Positions 8,976-20,163 are shown, counted from the first letter of the stretch. The stretch: DNA of 64,000 nucleotides from Planococcus citri (GCF_950023065.1 NC_088678.1:65006460-65070459), one strand, 5' to 3'. Notes: a model not told the origin generated them from the sequence alone. Numbers and translations: made by a program.

Positions 8976-10488
8976 TTATTGGCGTTTTTTTTTGTCATTT
9001 AATCTGCATTTTTCTCGGATATGGCCTACTTTTTTGCATAGGCTACAAAAATCTCTTCGTTGTGGTCTTGATTGTGGTTGATTTAGTTGATATGATTGAT
9101 TTGGGTTTTGATAAGGTCTAGGTCCATATGACCCAAAACGAAAAGGTTGATTTGGACCAGGAGATATTTGTCTAAATGGATGAAATCCAATTTGACTTCT
9201 TTGAAAATTGATGCGAGGAAATGGGGGAGGTGGAAACATAAATGGGCGAGGAGGAGGTGGTGGGGGACGATAAGGTTGACGTTGAAAAGGTTGTGGTCCA
9301 AAAAAGAAGGGACGAAATGGTTGAGGTCGAAAACGTTGAGGATAAAAAGGTACTGGGCGAAAGGGGAACCTATTTGGGGGGGGTGGGATTCTGTTGAGGA
9401 GTAAACTTGGCTATCGTAGCATAATTATTTTCATGTTTTATATCGAGGTTATTTATTGAATCACATAAACTATCGACATTCGAATTTTTGAGCATAAATA
9501 GCTCATTTTCTACTTTTTTAAGCCTTGATTCCTTATCCTGATTTTTCCTATAATTTAAAAGATTTTCCATGCATTCGTACTTTTGTAAGTTTGCCCTAAT
9601 TTTTTCGACAGTTGAATTATCCAAAAGTGAAATTGCTTTATGAATGTCAGATTGTAAACCTTTTAAAATGTGTTTACATTTAACTGATTCTTCCATATTA
9701 GGGTTGACACTGTTACAGAGATTCAAAATGTCAGTAAAATATTGTAGTAATTTTTCATTATCATTTTGAAATCTGGTCATTAAGATATTTTCATTAGCTT
9801 CTTTCTGAGCTTTTTCATTGAAGGCCTCTAAAAATTGTGTTTTTAATTCGGAATATTTTGTTTTTTGATTGGGAATATTTCTAAAGACTTCCAATGCCAA
9901 TTCCGAAAGGTACATTGGAAGTACTTTTGCTTGATGCTCGTCGCTCCAATTATTTGCTTTGGAGCATAATTCAAAGCTGTCAATAAATTTATATAGGTCA
10001 TTATTGAGACCAGAAAATTTTTCGGGATCATAAATTTTTTCTTTTTGCGTTGTCATATTTTCGGTTTGAACTCTTTTACTAGTATAACAACTGTTTTGTC
10101 TTTTTACAAGACTAGCGTGAATATACCTAGCTGTCTTATTGTTTTTTTCAGATTCACCAATAAATGTTTTAATACAATTTCGAAAAGAATCTAGAGTCAA
10201 TTTTTTTGGAAAAGTCAAATTTAATTTTTTTATCAAATATTCTGCTTCTGCTACTGATAGACAATAGATCCAACTGATGGATTGGGGAACTGATAATGGA
10301 CTAGTTGGAGTAGATTTTTCTTGGTTTTGTTCTTGGGTTGGGGAATTTTCTTTCGATTCAGGGGATTCAAAATTTGATTTGTCAGAGTCGGATTCGGAAG
10401 TATTTAATACGTTTTCTTCAGGGGATGGAGCACTATTTGGTGATTTTTCTGATTCGGGGTTGAAAATTGTGGAATTGCCACCACTCAT
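8976..10488 (-). CDS. gag: Gag polyprotein with CCHC zinc knuckle, frame broken at a poly-C run
   Basis: Gag starts at the ATG at 10488 (MSGGNS) and reads through an acidic Ser/Pro-rich N-terminus into a capsid-like helical region, with Retrotrans_gag-type features such as FSGLNNDLYKFIDSF. The frame stops at a TAG at 9370, directly behind a run of eight C (plus-strand G at 9376-9383). The rest of Gag continues in another frame: a long Arg/Pro/Phe-rich tract (PPPPPPRPF), then one zinc knuckle CSLCKKVGHIREKC and a basic tail, ending at 8976. The break equals one surplus base in the homopolymer and could be a mutation, a sequencing slip or a recoding site. The whole would be about 500 residues. 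It lies directly upstream of pol. Confidence 0.85.
8984..8990 (-). promoter_or_regulatory. Slippery heptamer for -1 gag-pol frameshifting
   Basis: Seven bases before the Gag stop the minus strand carries nine A followed by C. Read in the Gag frame this gives A-AAA-AAC, the classic -1 slippery heptamer. The pol frame is open through this point and is exactly -1 to gag, so slippage here would join Gag to Pol. I did not work out a downstream pseudoknot. Confidence 0.65.
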
Positions 10489-10517
10489 GAAAAATAAAGG
10501 AGAGAAACAGAAAAAAT

Positions 10518-10826
10518 TCAATTTAGATCTGTTTCATCAAATCTGAATTGCAAATTTGGCTGATACCAATAAATGTCGTCAGAATTTTCAGTTTTTGGTA
10601 AAGTTTGTCTTTTTGTTATCTGTAATTCAACGTCAATAGTTTTAGTTGTCTTTTTTGGTATTTTGTTCGGTTTTGTGTTATGATTTCTCTTGTATTCGTA
10701 AAAGTACAGTTCAGTATCTGAATTTTCAAAAATTAATTTTGAAGGAGCGTTTTTGTTTTTGTTTGATTTTGAAAAAAGATTTCTAAAAAACTTAATAATA
10801 GCGTTCATTATATGAAATAAGCACAC
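10518..10826 (-). CDS. Small ORF upstream of gag (102 aa)
   Basis: The frame starts at an ATG at 10826, with a second ATG at 10808 giving a 96-residue form, and ends 29 bases before the gag ATG. The short form begins MNAIIKFFRNLFSKSNKNK, an amphipathic basic head, followed by Lys/Thr-rich and acidic aromatic segments. No known family is recognised. It sits in the leader of the retroelement, where errantiviruses usually have no ORF, so it may be an extra protein, an N-terminal Gag piece separated by a stop, or chance. Confidence 0.4.
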   Translation of the reverse strand: MCLFHIMNAIIKFFRNLFSKSNKNKNAPSKLIFENSDTELYFYEYKRNHNTKPNKIPKKTTKTIDVELQITKRQTLPKTENSDDIYWYQPNLQFRFDETDLN

Positions 10827-11585
10827 ATATTTTTAAATTGGAAAAAAAAAGCACAAAAAAGCACAAAAAAAAAAGCAATTATTCTGAGAAGATAAAATGA
10901 AAATATAATATAGGATGAGAAATTACCTTGAAAATTGAATTGAAAAATTGACTTGAAAACCACTTTCCAGGAAGTAATCGTCTGTTGACCTTCAAGAAGA
11001 ACTTCTTCACAGATTCGGACACGAAAAACTTCAGGAAAATTCGTTGAAATTCGGGAAAATTCGTTGAAATTCGGGAAAATTCGTTGAAATTCGGGAAAAT
11101 TTGTTGAAATTCACAAAAAAATCTCCGATGAAAAAATTCACGTTTTTTTTAATTTTACAGATTCGGACACAAACAACTTCACAAAAATTCGTTGGAATTC
11201 GCGAAAATTTGTTGAAATTTGATTAAAAAAATTCACGTTTTTTGATTTTACAGATTCGGACACAAGAAACTTCACAAAAATTCGTTAAAATTCGTAAAAA
11301 TTCGTTGAGATTCACCAAAAAAATCTCCGATAAAAAATTCACAACTTTGATTTAAAAAAAAATTCCAGTATTCAATTACGTTTATGACAGGAAAAAAAAA
11401 TTCACGAATTCAAATTCGGTAGATATGAGAAGAAAAATTCAATTGAAACTTTACTAAAAATCACGAAAATTCAAATAATTTGCCGAAAAAATTCAAGTAT
11501 TCAATTACGTTTTGAGAAAAACGATTTTTAATTTAAAATCACGAAAATTCAATTGATTCGCGAAAGCTTTCAAAGCTCTTTTTTC
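10827..11585 (-). repeat. Retroelement 5' leader with tandem repeats
   Basis: This is the untranslated leader between the primer-binding site and the upstream ORF. It holds at least three imperfect copies of a unit of roughly 100 bp, each starting with plus-strand CAGATTCGGACAC (11011-11025, 11158-11172, 11254-11268), and inside the first a 20-bp tandem repeat (11036-11110). A possible splice donor on the minus strand, CAAG then GTAATT, falls at about 10927-10926 and could serve spliced subgenomic RNAs. Confidence 0.65.
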
Positions 11586-11597
11586 GTTGGGCGCCAA
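11586..11597 (-). promoter_or_regulatory. Primer-binding site (tRNA-Lys type)
   Basis: Three bases inside the LTR the minus strand reads TGGCGCCCAACG, complementary to the 3' end of insect tRNA-Lys. The match stops after about 12 bases here; an 18-base or longer match to the same tRNA is seen at the LTR fragment near 46345-46371. Confidence 0.75.
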
Positions 11598-11599
11598 AT

Positions 11600-12065
11600 T
11601 GTAATGGGTCTTATGGACCTTTTCAATTAAATGATTGACGAACTGAATAATTAATACTTTCACTTTATTTCACGAATTTAACACAAGTATATACAGAAAC
11701 AATAAGCTTAAACCGAAGCTAAACTTAAGACTTTCGTCTACAAGATAGAAAACCGAATCATACCAAACCCTGGACTCACCAGAGTATTTGTAGGGAAAAA
11801 TCATCATGTAAAGGGTTGGCTAAAAGACATTTTGACTTAAATTGCTTAGACATTTTGACTTAGATTGCTTACGGTTCGTAATGTGCAATACTGCAATTAC
11901 GAACCGTTTGTTGCACATTAGCAACTCGGAAGGGTGGTCAGTGGTTTACCAATGTTCGGCACGCGTCATATTTTTATGGCTGTGAGGCTGTGTGGCGCCA
12001 GCCGATATTACGTTTTTTTAACAGATTTTAACTTTACGTATATTTTGCCTACATGTGTCATCACA
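11600..12065 (-). repeat. 5' LTR of the gypsy-like element (about 466 bp)
   Basis: The unit is bounded by TGTAATG and CATCACA on the plus strand (imperfect inverted ends, TG...CA) and abuts the primer-binding site. On the minus strand it contains AATAAAG near its 3' end as a polyadenylation signal. Inside are a 23-bp direct repeat (11825-11870) and a perfect 12-bp hairpin (ACGGTTCGTAAT at 11871, its complement at 11896). Its partner LTR is not in the window. The ends are inferred from these signals. Confidence 0.8.
11871..11907. repeat. Perfect 12-bp hairpin within the LTR
   Basis: ACGGTTCGTAAT at 11871-11882 is followed after 13 bases by its exact reverse complement at 11896-11907. The position within the LTR suggests an RNA structure or a binding site, but its role is unknown. 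Confidence 0.7.
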
Positions 12066-12535
12066 GTATCTATAAATAGGCTATGAATAAGGGATGGATT
12101 ATGTATTGTAAGCGTACTACACTTTGCTGGAGCACGGTGGTGAAATCTGAAATTACGCAGATTACGTGTAAATGTAGAAGAAGAAGGGTGGATTTTTGCG
12201 GCTTGATTTGGTGTGGTTTTTTTCGCTCGCGGATTTATTATCGTTATTTTTTTTTGTTTACTTTTCTCTTGGCGGATGTATTTAATGGGTTTATTTCCAT
12301 CGCGAGTAATTACAAATCTGTATTTTAATCATTCGAGTGTGAAATAAGAGTGTACTCTTGGTAAATGTTTCGAGTTTACGGCTAGAGATGCCCACTTTTG
12401 AAGTTTGAGTTGTGGCGTATAATTCAAGAAAAGTATGGAACAGAGGAAATTGAATACAAATTGGCAACAACGACAGTTTTGATGATGACGCCATTTTTTA
12501 AAAGAAATTTTTGTGCTTCCTGAAAAAATTTCTAT
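12066..12535. other. Unassigned sequence right of the LTR
   Basis: This is host flank of the retroelement. An 81-codon plus-strand frame (12083-12328) shows no domain. Nothing else is recognisable. Confidence 0.4.
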
Positions 12536-14148
12536 ATGTCATTCCATGCCAAATCGGCGGATTTTCGCACGAGGGGTCTTCGATTTTTTTTAAAATCAGA
12601 TCATGTTTAGAGGTCATCAAACGATGACGAATGACGCAAACCCGACATTTTTTCGATTTTTTTTTGGCGGAGCTACGTGAGGCTTCAAAGTTCTCCATCT
12701 CCAGAATGGCCGAAAATGAAAAATTTCAGTTGCAAATTGCTCCGGTTGTACGTGGTATAGAATTTTGAACATTTTTTAAAATTGTAGTACTTTAGGAGAG
12801 TAATCTACGTATAATGTCAAAATCAGTGTTGCCACTTTCAAAAACCTAAAAAAAATGGATTTAAAAACTTATAATTTGAATATAACCACGATGTCCGCGT
12901 GTAACAATTCTGAAAAAATTCTCAGTTTTAGTCCTTTTTATGTACATAGAATAACATATCAAAAAATTGGACTGGCATTTTCATTTTCGAGAAAAAAAAA
13001 ATTACAAGTTTGGCACTTATTGCAAAAAAATACCATCAAAAACCTAAAAAAAATGAAAATTTTTGCATTTTTGAGATATTTTACCAATGTGTAAACGAAC
13101 ATTAAAAAAATTCCCTCCCTCGCAATTTGTCAACGCATTGATGATGAATTTTCCGTTGACAAGGCTACAACCTCTCCAAATAAACCGATTTGCTTGAGAT
13201 TTTGCACAGTAAGTAGCAATTACATATGATGTAAACGACCCACTTCTATGGTCAACGAAAAATTTTCCTTGGAGGGGGGTTAAGGGGGAAAGAAATTTTT
13301 AAATTAAGAAACAGGAGGTCAAAAATGATTTTTTTTTGAAAAATGGAATTATATTATTCGAAATTAGTTTTCGCTTGACACAAACATTCGTGATTTCAAA
13401 AATTGCCTCAAAATGCTAATCTCAGATCTCCATGTCTACATCATTTTTCACTGTAGAAAGCTTGTAAAAATATCAAATTAGAGCTCTCGTTGAGGCGAAG
13501 AACATGTTAAAAATTCAGAATCATACATTAATATTCTGTTATTTTCTTATGGGAATCTTTTCGTTCCACTTGAACCAACCATCTGTTCCACTTGAACACA
13601 TCATCGGGTCAAGTGGAACAAAAAAAGTTGGTTCGGAAAAAAAATTCTAGAACCAAAGTTTTTGAACCAAATTTGAAAAATGAGGAGTCATTTTGTAGCC
13701 AAAGCATGGGACTAGACAACAAAATATTTACGGGATCTCAAAGTTGAAACAGGTAGTCACAATTTTCAGTCAGTAAAAATCGTTTCACTTGACCCAGTTT
13801 CACCCCTAGTAAAAATTTTTATGAAAATGGTGTTCTTTTCATTTGTTTAAAACTGTGGCAAAATTTTCCCAATATGTATCACTTGCAAAATCATAGCCAG
13901 AAAAATGGTACCTATTTCTTGTAAATTCATGGACAAATTAGGGGGAGGGGGGATTTTTCACATGTGCGTCTACATATTGATGAAATATCTCAAAAATGCA
14001 AAAATATTCATTTTTTAGGTTTCTTTCTTTGTTTAAAACAGTGGCAACTTTTTTCAATGTGTTTCACTCTTAAAATTATAGCACGATGAATGGTATTTCT
14101 TGTCAATTCGTTGACAAATTGTCAGGGAGCGAAATGATTTTCAAATGT

Positions 14149-14493
14149 CAGGGATGCCGCTGATACTATAGATTGCTAATCGATTAAGTTTCCTCCATTA
14201 TCGCGATTATCGTGATATCACGATACCAACAACTTGCGATATTTTCTGCAAGGATCGCTAGTGTGCAACAAGAAATTTACGCTCTTTTACACTCAAGGTT
14301 GTTGACTTTTGGAAGTAAACTCCACCCACAATTTTGACATGTGCAGTGCCCGATTTTTCGCATTCACTTTAGCGATTCTTGCAGAATAATCGCAAGTTGT
14401 TAGTATCATGATATCACAATAATTGCGATAGCTCATTTATTCTATCAATCAATTCAATAGTTATCATGATATTTAATATCGACGGCATCCCTA
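14149..14493. mobile_element. Palindromic MITE (about 345 bp)
   Basis: The left end AGGGATGCCG and right end CGGCATCCCT are inverted copies, and the interior keeps the symmetry (CGTGATATCACGATACCAACAA on the left against TTGTTAGTATCATGATATC on the right). There is no coding potential. The exact borders and target duplication are unclear. Confidence 0.6.
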
Positions 14494-14639
14494 TCAAATA
14501 TTTGTCTACACATTGGTAAAGTATCTCAAAAATACAAAAATTTTCATTGGAGAATCAAAATCAATAGTGAAAAATCGAGCTATGTCCTTTTTACCAGAAG
14601 AAAAGTTGACACGACTTGCTCACTAATGTTTAATAAGGA

Positions 14640-15205
14640 TGAAATACTTTGAACAAATGTCGTCAAATATCTTGGACTACACCTTGATAACCATCTCCCA
14701 TGGAGAGGTCATATTCTGAAGAAGAGAACTCAACTCGACAAAAAATTAATTGCTTTATTGGCTTCTTGGAACTAATATGCTGAACCAACAAAACAAGATC
14801 TTAATATATGTACAAAATTAATGTTATTCAAACCAAGTTGGTTGTAAGATATTGTACTATGGAGTTCGGCTAGTGAATCCAATATCCTGATGATTGAAAG
14901 ATTCCAGAACAAAATTCTAAGAAAACTTATAAACGTGCTGTGGTATGTGAAGAACAACACAATTCTCGAAGATTTGGAAATACTTAGTGTGAAATCAGCG
15001 ATATCTATCAAGAAAGAATTTCTAACCAGGACAATTAGTAAAGAATCTTTTGGATCATGGTGTTATAATGCCTGCAAGCCTGCATAGATGCTACCTACAT
15101 ACCTGTGAGATTTCAATTTTAATCAAGTATGCAAGCTAAATGTTACTATTTTGTAACAGATTGCTTTTCTTTTTGTTCCTTCAAATAAATAAAGAAAAAC
15201 TTTTG
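14640..15205 (+). pseudogene. Non-LTR retrotransposon 3' remnant (Jockey-like RT C-terminus)
   Basis: Translation in pieces gives the hallmark C-terminal region of Jockey/CR1-like reverse transcriptases: KYLGLHLDNHLPWRGHI, then SNILMIERFQNKILRKLIN with LWYVKNN, DLEILSV and a tail. Stops and frame changes interrupt it, so it is dead. The 3' end is A-rich with repeated AATAAA (15184-15197), typical of a LINE tail. Confidence 0.75.
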
Positions 15206-15719
15206 ATTTCTGACAGAGCTGTGGGACCAAAACAATCCCGAAACTGAAACCGATTCAATCTCAATTCAAATCCAAATCCAAATCCCAAAACCAATTCTGA
15301 AACTGAAATCGTTATTTTTTTTTATCCCAACACCGAAAAAATCCGGGAACCGATATAATTTTGAACCCGAAACAATCCCAAAACTGAAACAAAATTGTCT
15401 CGGTTTTGGGACTTCAATTTTTGCCCTTTTTCGGCGATTTTATTTTGATAAATGGTCATTTTACATCATTTATCATCAACCATTCAGATTATAATAAAAA
15501 TTACTCGACGAATTAAGCAAAATTTGCATTTAAAACGTTAAACTAATTACACCAGTGGATTTTTCAAATCAAAACCTCCCATTTTTTAAACTCTTGCAGG
15601 GTCCATTAGTCAATTTGGGCTTGAAATTGGTTGAAAATGAAAGGGAAATCCCGAAACCAAAACTGATTCAACCCGGAACCTGAAACAACTTTTTCAATCC
15701 CAAAATAAATCCCAATTTT
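15206..15719. repeat. Low-complexity CCGAAACTGAAACC-type repeats
   Basis: Directly behind the LINE tail, degenerate repeats of CCAAAAC/CCGAAAC words (15235-15420 and again 15650-15710) dominate. No gene is seen. Confidence 0.5.
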
Positions 15720-15898
15720 CCATTTTCGGCCATTTTGGAGAATTTTGAAGCCCCACAGCTCCGCTAAAAAAAATCGAAAAAATGTCCGGTTTGCGTCATT
15801 CGTCATCGTTTGATGACCTCTAAATATGATCTGATTTTGAAAAAAATCGAAGCCCCTTCGTGCAAAAATCCGCCGATTTGGCGTGGAATGGCCCGCAT

Positions 15899-17827
15899 AT
15901 GATAGATAACGTACCTGAAACGTAACAAAGCATGTAAACGAGTAACAAGTGTTTCAAAATGAATGCATCATCGCATCGGTGATTTGATCCATATGCCAAG
16001 GTGCGATCATTCCACACACATGCCAAGTTCGGTTTCATGTCACACGTCCTGGACAAGCCGCATAATGCATCGTCGATTTATAAGGACACGTGCCAGCCAC
16101 TTTGCAGCACTTATATTTACACAAGCACGAGCCAGTATCCAGGGGGAAAGAAAGGGAAAACCCAACAAGCAACCTGTGCAAGTGTGCACCTTACAATTGA
16201 ATCGGCTCGAGGCCTGGATGGCTGGGTAGGTCTAAAGTATAGTACACGACTCGAATAATGCCACAAAATGAAGTACGCAGTATGGTTTAAATACAAACGT
16301 AATATTCCATGTACTATAAACCTATAAAACATTGTCGCCGCGACAATATGACGTGTCGCGCTAATTATTCGTACCAGAATATTGAGAGAACTTTGAAATC
16401 TAACATAAGAGAATCGAGGCGAAGCAGCAGGTGCGGGTGTAGAAGCGAAACACCCTTACGAATCGAATACGAATCAGAAGCCAGACGAAGACAGAAATAC
16501 TCGATCGACAATCGACGATTTTTTTCTATCGCACTTGTAGTGTATTATTCCAAATGCTCGGAAGCGAAAGCGAAAAAAAAAACTCCTCCTCGTCGGATAA
16601 AACCAACATGTATAAATAACGAGCTTATTGTTATTCTCGCGGTTCTATTTGAAACTTATTTCGATCGTCGGTGCTTTTTTTTCGCCGCTTGGTATTTGCG
16701 CAAATATGGGGCATAATAATAAAGGTAGTGAGAAGAGGGACGCCGAAGGGGGGCAAAAAAATAAGGCAAAGGCAATGACTAACCAACCCTCGTGTCGAAC
16801 ACGATGACGGTGACAAGTGTCCGCGTTCATCAAACAACCATCTGTCGCTTAGTCAGCTTTAACTTACCACTTAGCGATTATAAACTTAGCATTTATCAAA
16901 ACAGTATTTAGAATATCATTTAGACGAGGCGATGGAGATACGGAGGCAACGTTTGATTGCAAAATGGGCTCGATGTGTGTATGCGCATTCAAATGGCAAC
17001 GATCAGCTGATAAGGTAATACGAGTATCTCGATCGTGATTCTGCACAAATCGTGACGTAGGCAGCAGGTGTTCGAAATAGCGTACAAATTGGGTTAATTA
17101 AAAGACTATATTAAAATATTTTGAAATTCAACTCACACACACGCCTACCAAGGTAGGTATTTTTTTCCTCGTAAGATGCCAAAAACTACCCAGCAATAAT
17201 TAGTATTCTGGAAACAGTGGTTTGAAATTATTTTATCTCGAAAAATAGGTAGGTAGGTAAGTATTTTTTTTTCTTCTCGTATCTTTTATAGAAAATTTTC
17301 CGCTTTATCGAATCGTTTTAAAAAGTGTTACAGCTGACATTGATAATTTAACCTTAAGCATCCGCCATCGCCATGCCACCCGACCAGTTAGTGTTTGGTT
17401 TGCTCGATAATAAGCCTAACACGTGCCAGCCAATTTACGACACGTGCTCCAAGTCGACGCATATCGCGCCTATATTTTTGGTACTTAAAGTGAGCCTTTA
17501 ACGATGTGAATTGAACACTTATGCGAGTATTTCAATGGCTCATGCATGAGTAGAATCTAGCTATCTTTCTTGATGTATAACATATGACGTCTATAGTTAC
17601 GAAGACAGAGAAGTCGTTGATTATGATCGACTATCGACTGGACGAATTTAGCCTTTTGGATTTCAGTAGACACTCTGAAAATCAGCTTCTCGTGAATTTT
17701 CATTCCTGATTCGTTTGCGAACGATTCGCTCAGAAATAAATCATTTGAGAATCAAACCAAAGACGACAGGATAAAACGAAGCTTTATTTTATCTACCGAA
17801 GGAATTCGTTCGCGAACGATTCGCTGA
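15899..17827. other. Unassigned, slightly GC-richer region
   Basis: Composition is less AT-rich than its surroundings. Several overlapping frames of 60-135 codons exist (the longest at 16309-16716, plus) but lie on both strands, lack recognisable domains and splice logic, and are very rich in Arg/Ser. It may be promoter or untranslated sequence of a host gene not otherwise visible. CACGTG E-box-like words occur near 16085, 17420 and 17443. TTCGCGAA-type palindromes appear at 17712-17722 and 17808-17820. Confidence 0.3.
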
Positions 17828-19236
17828 TAGTCGGGGGGCCCGCATAAGGATCACCTGCACCCCCTGTCGATTCTCCGGGACAACTTTTTTCTTAAAGGGG
17901 AAGTCCTAAGGAACATTTCGAGCCCTTGTCCTCAAAAAAAAAGGGGGCCCTACTTACAAAATGGCGGCCATTTTGATTGACAGGTCAGCCGAAATCGCAG
18001 GTTTTGCGTTCCAACATAGGACTTTCACGGGTTTTTTTAAACCGCACTAAGGTAGATCGAAAGAGCAGGCAAAAATTCATCACCTGTCAAAATTTCAAGT
18101 GCTAAAGTGCCTTTTCCGATTTTTGGTGAATTTTCAAAAATCAAATTTTGGGCAAAATGTGAGAAAAAAATCAAAATTTCACCAAATTGACCTAGAAATC
18201 TGAAATTTGGGATAAATCCTATGTTTCACCTGCCAAATCGATTGGAAACTGTTTCAAACCGTTTTGAGCAGTTCTGGAGCCTCCAGCAGATTTTTGACAC
18301 TTGAAATTTTCCCAAAATTTCATCAAATGGGGTAAGCAAGCCGAAATTTACTCTGCAAACTAATTTCAATACAATATGAAGTCGACTGCATGGCGGTTTC
18401 AAGTGGTTTTGAAACTTCCAGCTACTTTTTCGAAATTTCAATTCTCCTAAAAACGCGATGAAACTTTTCAAAAAGTCACTGGTGGCTCCAAAATTACTTA
18501 AACTCGCCTGAAGTCGTTTTCAGAAGGTGTTAAAATTGAAGTGCAGAATTAATTTCAGCTAGCTAACCACATTTGATGAAATTTTGGGAAAATTTCAAGT
18601 TTCAAAAATCTACTGGAGGCTCCAGTAATTTTCAAAAAATTGCTGGAGGCTCCAAAACGACTTGAAAATCACCTGCAGTCGACTTCATAGCGTATTGAAA
18701 TTAGTTTGTAGAATGAATTTCGCCTTTCCAACTCCATTTGATAAAATTTTGTGAGAATTTTGAGTTTCAAAAACCTGCTGGAGGCTCCAGAACTGCTCAA
18801 AACGGTTTGAAACAGTTTCCAATCGATTTGGCAGGTCGAAAATAGGATATATTTCAAATTTCAGATTTCTAGGTCAATTTGGTAAAATTTTGATTTTTTT
18901 CTCACATTTTGCCCAAAATTTGATTTTTGAAAATTCACCAAGAATCGAAAAAGGCACTTTAGCACTTGAAATTTTGACAGGTGATGAATTTTTGCCTGCT
19001 CTTTCGATCTACCTTTGTATGGTTTAAAAAATTCCGCGAAAGTCCTATGTTGGAACGCAAAACCTGCGATTTCGGCTGACTGTCAATCAAAATGGCCGCC
19101 ATTTTGTAAGTAGGGCCCCCTTTTTTTTTGAGGACAGAGGCTAGAAATGTTCCTTAGGACTTACCCTTTTAGAAAAAAGTTGTCCCGGAGAATCGGCAGG
19201 GGGGTGCAGGTGATCCTTATGCTGGCCCCCCGACTA
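17828..19236. mobile_element. 1.4-kb near-perfect palindromic (foldback) element
   Basis: The element begins TAGTCGGGGGGCC and ends with the exact complement GGCCCCCCGACTA. The two halves match almost throughout: the GGATCACCTGCACCCCC block, the ATGGCGGCCATTTTGATTGACAG block, the AAAGAGCAGGCAAAAATTC block and the TTTCAAACCGTTTTGAGCAG block each recur inverted on the other arm. The centre is near 18535. It has no coding capacity. Flanks carry TGATAG on both sides. It would form a very long hairpin when single-stranded. Confidence 0.85.
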
Positions 19237-19548
19237 TGATAGCTGAAAAATCTTTTGCGAACAAATAAATCTCTGTAAAATCAAATTTAGGTGTAGATAA
19301 CGTGCACAAATGAACTTGAGAGTTTTAATTCTATCATCAGGATCCCATTCGTTCGCGAATGATTTGCTCATAGAATCAATAAATCGTTCGAAAACGGTTG
19401 AAGCACTGTTAAATTAAATTCAGTAAAAGGGATAAAGGGAACATTGCAAAATTTGGCCTTTTCAAATCCATCAATAAGAATAATTGAAGACAATTCGTTG
19501 CTGAAAAAAAAACAAAAGGTTAAATTACGTATAATAGTTGACCGCAGT

Positions 19549-20163
19549 TCAATTTTTCGGTGAAAACACGAATATTCCAGTTTCCCAGTTAGCTTCTCCT
19601 GGCTCAATCCTTTCCTTCGCAAACTTACATAACGCGAAAGCGTCAACAGAGAATTTTTCAAATTCATCATAAGATCTTCTAAGCTCTTTCAAAAAATCCG
19701 GATTTTTCTCGATTACTTCATCGTATACTTCGTCGAGTGGTTCCTCAAGCAGGCGTTGGATTTTCAGGCCTAAGGAATTCATCATTGTCAGCCCAATATC
19801 GAATCCGCTAAGTTTTATTGTCAAGTCTAGAAGTTTTGCTTGATCGGAATTCAGGATTTCTAACAATTGTTCGTATTGTATTTTAACCTTTTCAATAATA
19901 TATTTCTCCATTGTTTTTGGTTCGTAACCCTAATAAATAAATGCAAAAAAATGGATCCCATTAAACGCAAAATTATAGGTTTATTCGATGCAAAAAAGGT
20001 TTTGAACGAATTAAGGGATTCGTTTAAAAAAAATTTTTAAATTACCTACGGGTTTCGGAAGAAAATGTGACCAGAAGGTGTATGTTACTGTAGCTTCCTG
20101 TACAATTTGATGTTTTTGACATCGATGGTTCAAGATTTCAAAAACTTCATCTCGATTGCTCAT
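19549..20163 (-). CDS. Two-exon gene, unknown 164-aa protein
   Basis: Exon 1 (20163-20050, starting MSNRDEVFEIL) joins in phase 0 to exon 2 (19929-19549) through a 120-base intron with donor GTAGGT and acceptor TTATTAG, giving 164 residues. An in-frame ATG in exon 2 alone would give 120 residues. The protein is mostly helical, acidic, with heptad-like Leu/Ile spacing; no signal peptide or known motif. The segment NPDFLKELRRSYDEFEKFSV resembles pieces encoded just upstream at 20495-20977 (APDYMDELRRNYGDYVLY), so it belongs to a small local family. I cannot assign a function. Confidence 0.6.

Larger units (their letters stand above)
12536..15898. repeat. Inverted-repeat pair bracketing 3 kb (arms 12536-12720 and 15720-15898)
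   Basis: The arm at 12536-12720 recurs as reverse complement at about 15720-15898: shared words include GGCGGATTTT/AAAATCCGCC and the GATGACGAATGACGCAAACC segment. Identity is high but not perfect. Between the arms lie shorter repeated segments built on TTTGAGATATTT (13066-13085, 13975-13996 reversed, 14515-14530), a foldback element and a LINE remnant. The pair could be the ends of one large foldback transposon that collected insertions. Confidence 0.6.

Noticed and set aside
11011..11345. CRISPR-like regular repeats
   Set aside because: Repeats are degenerate, without unique spacers, in an insect retroelement leader.
16309..16716. 135-codon plus-strand frame
   Set aside because: Overlaps frames on the other strand, is Arg/Ser-rich without domain or signal, and has no splice context; not reported as a gene.
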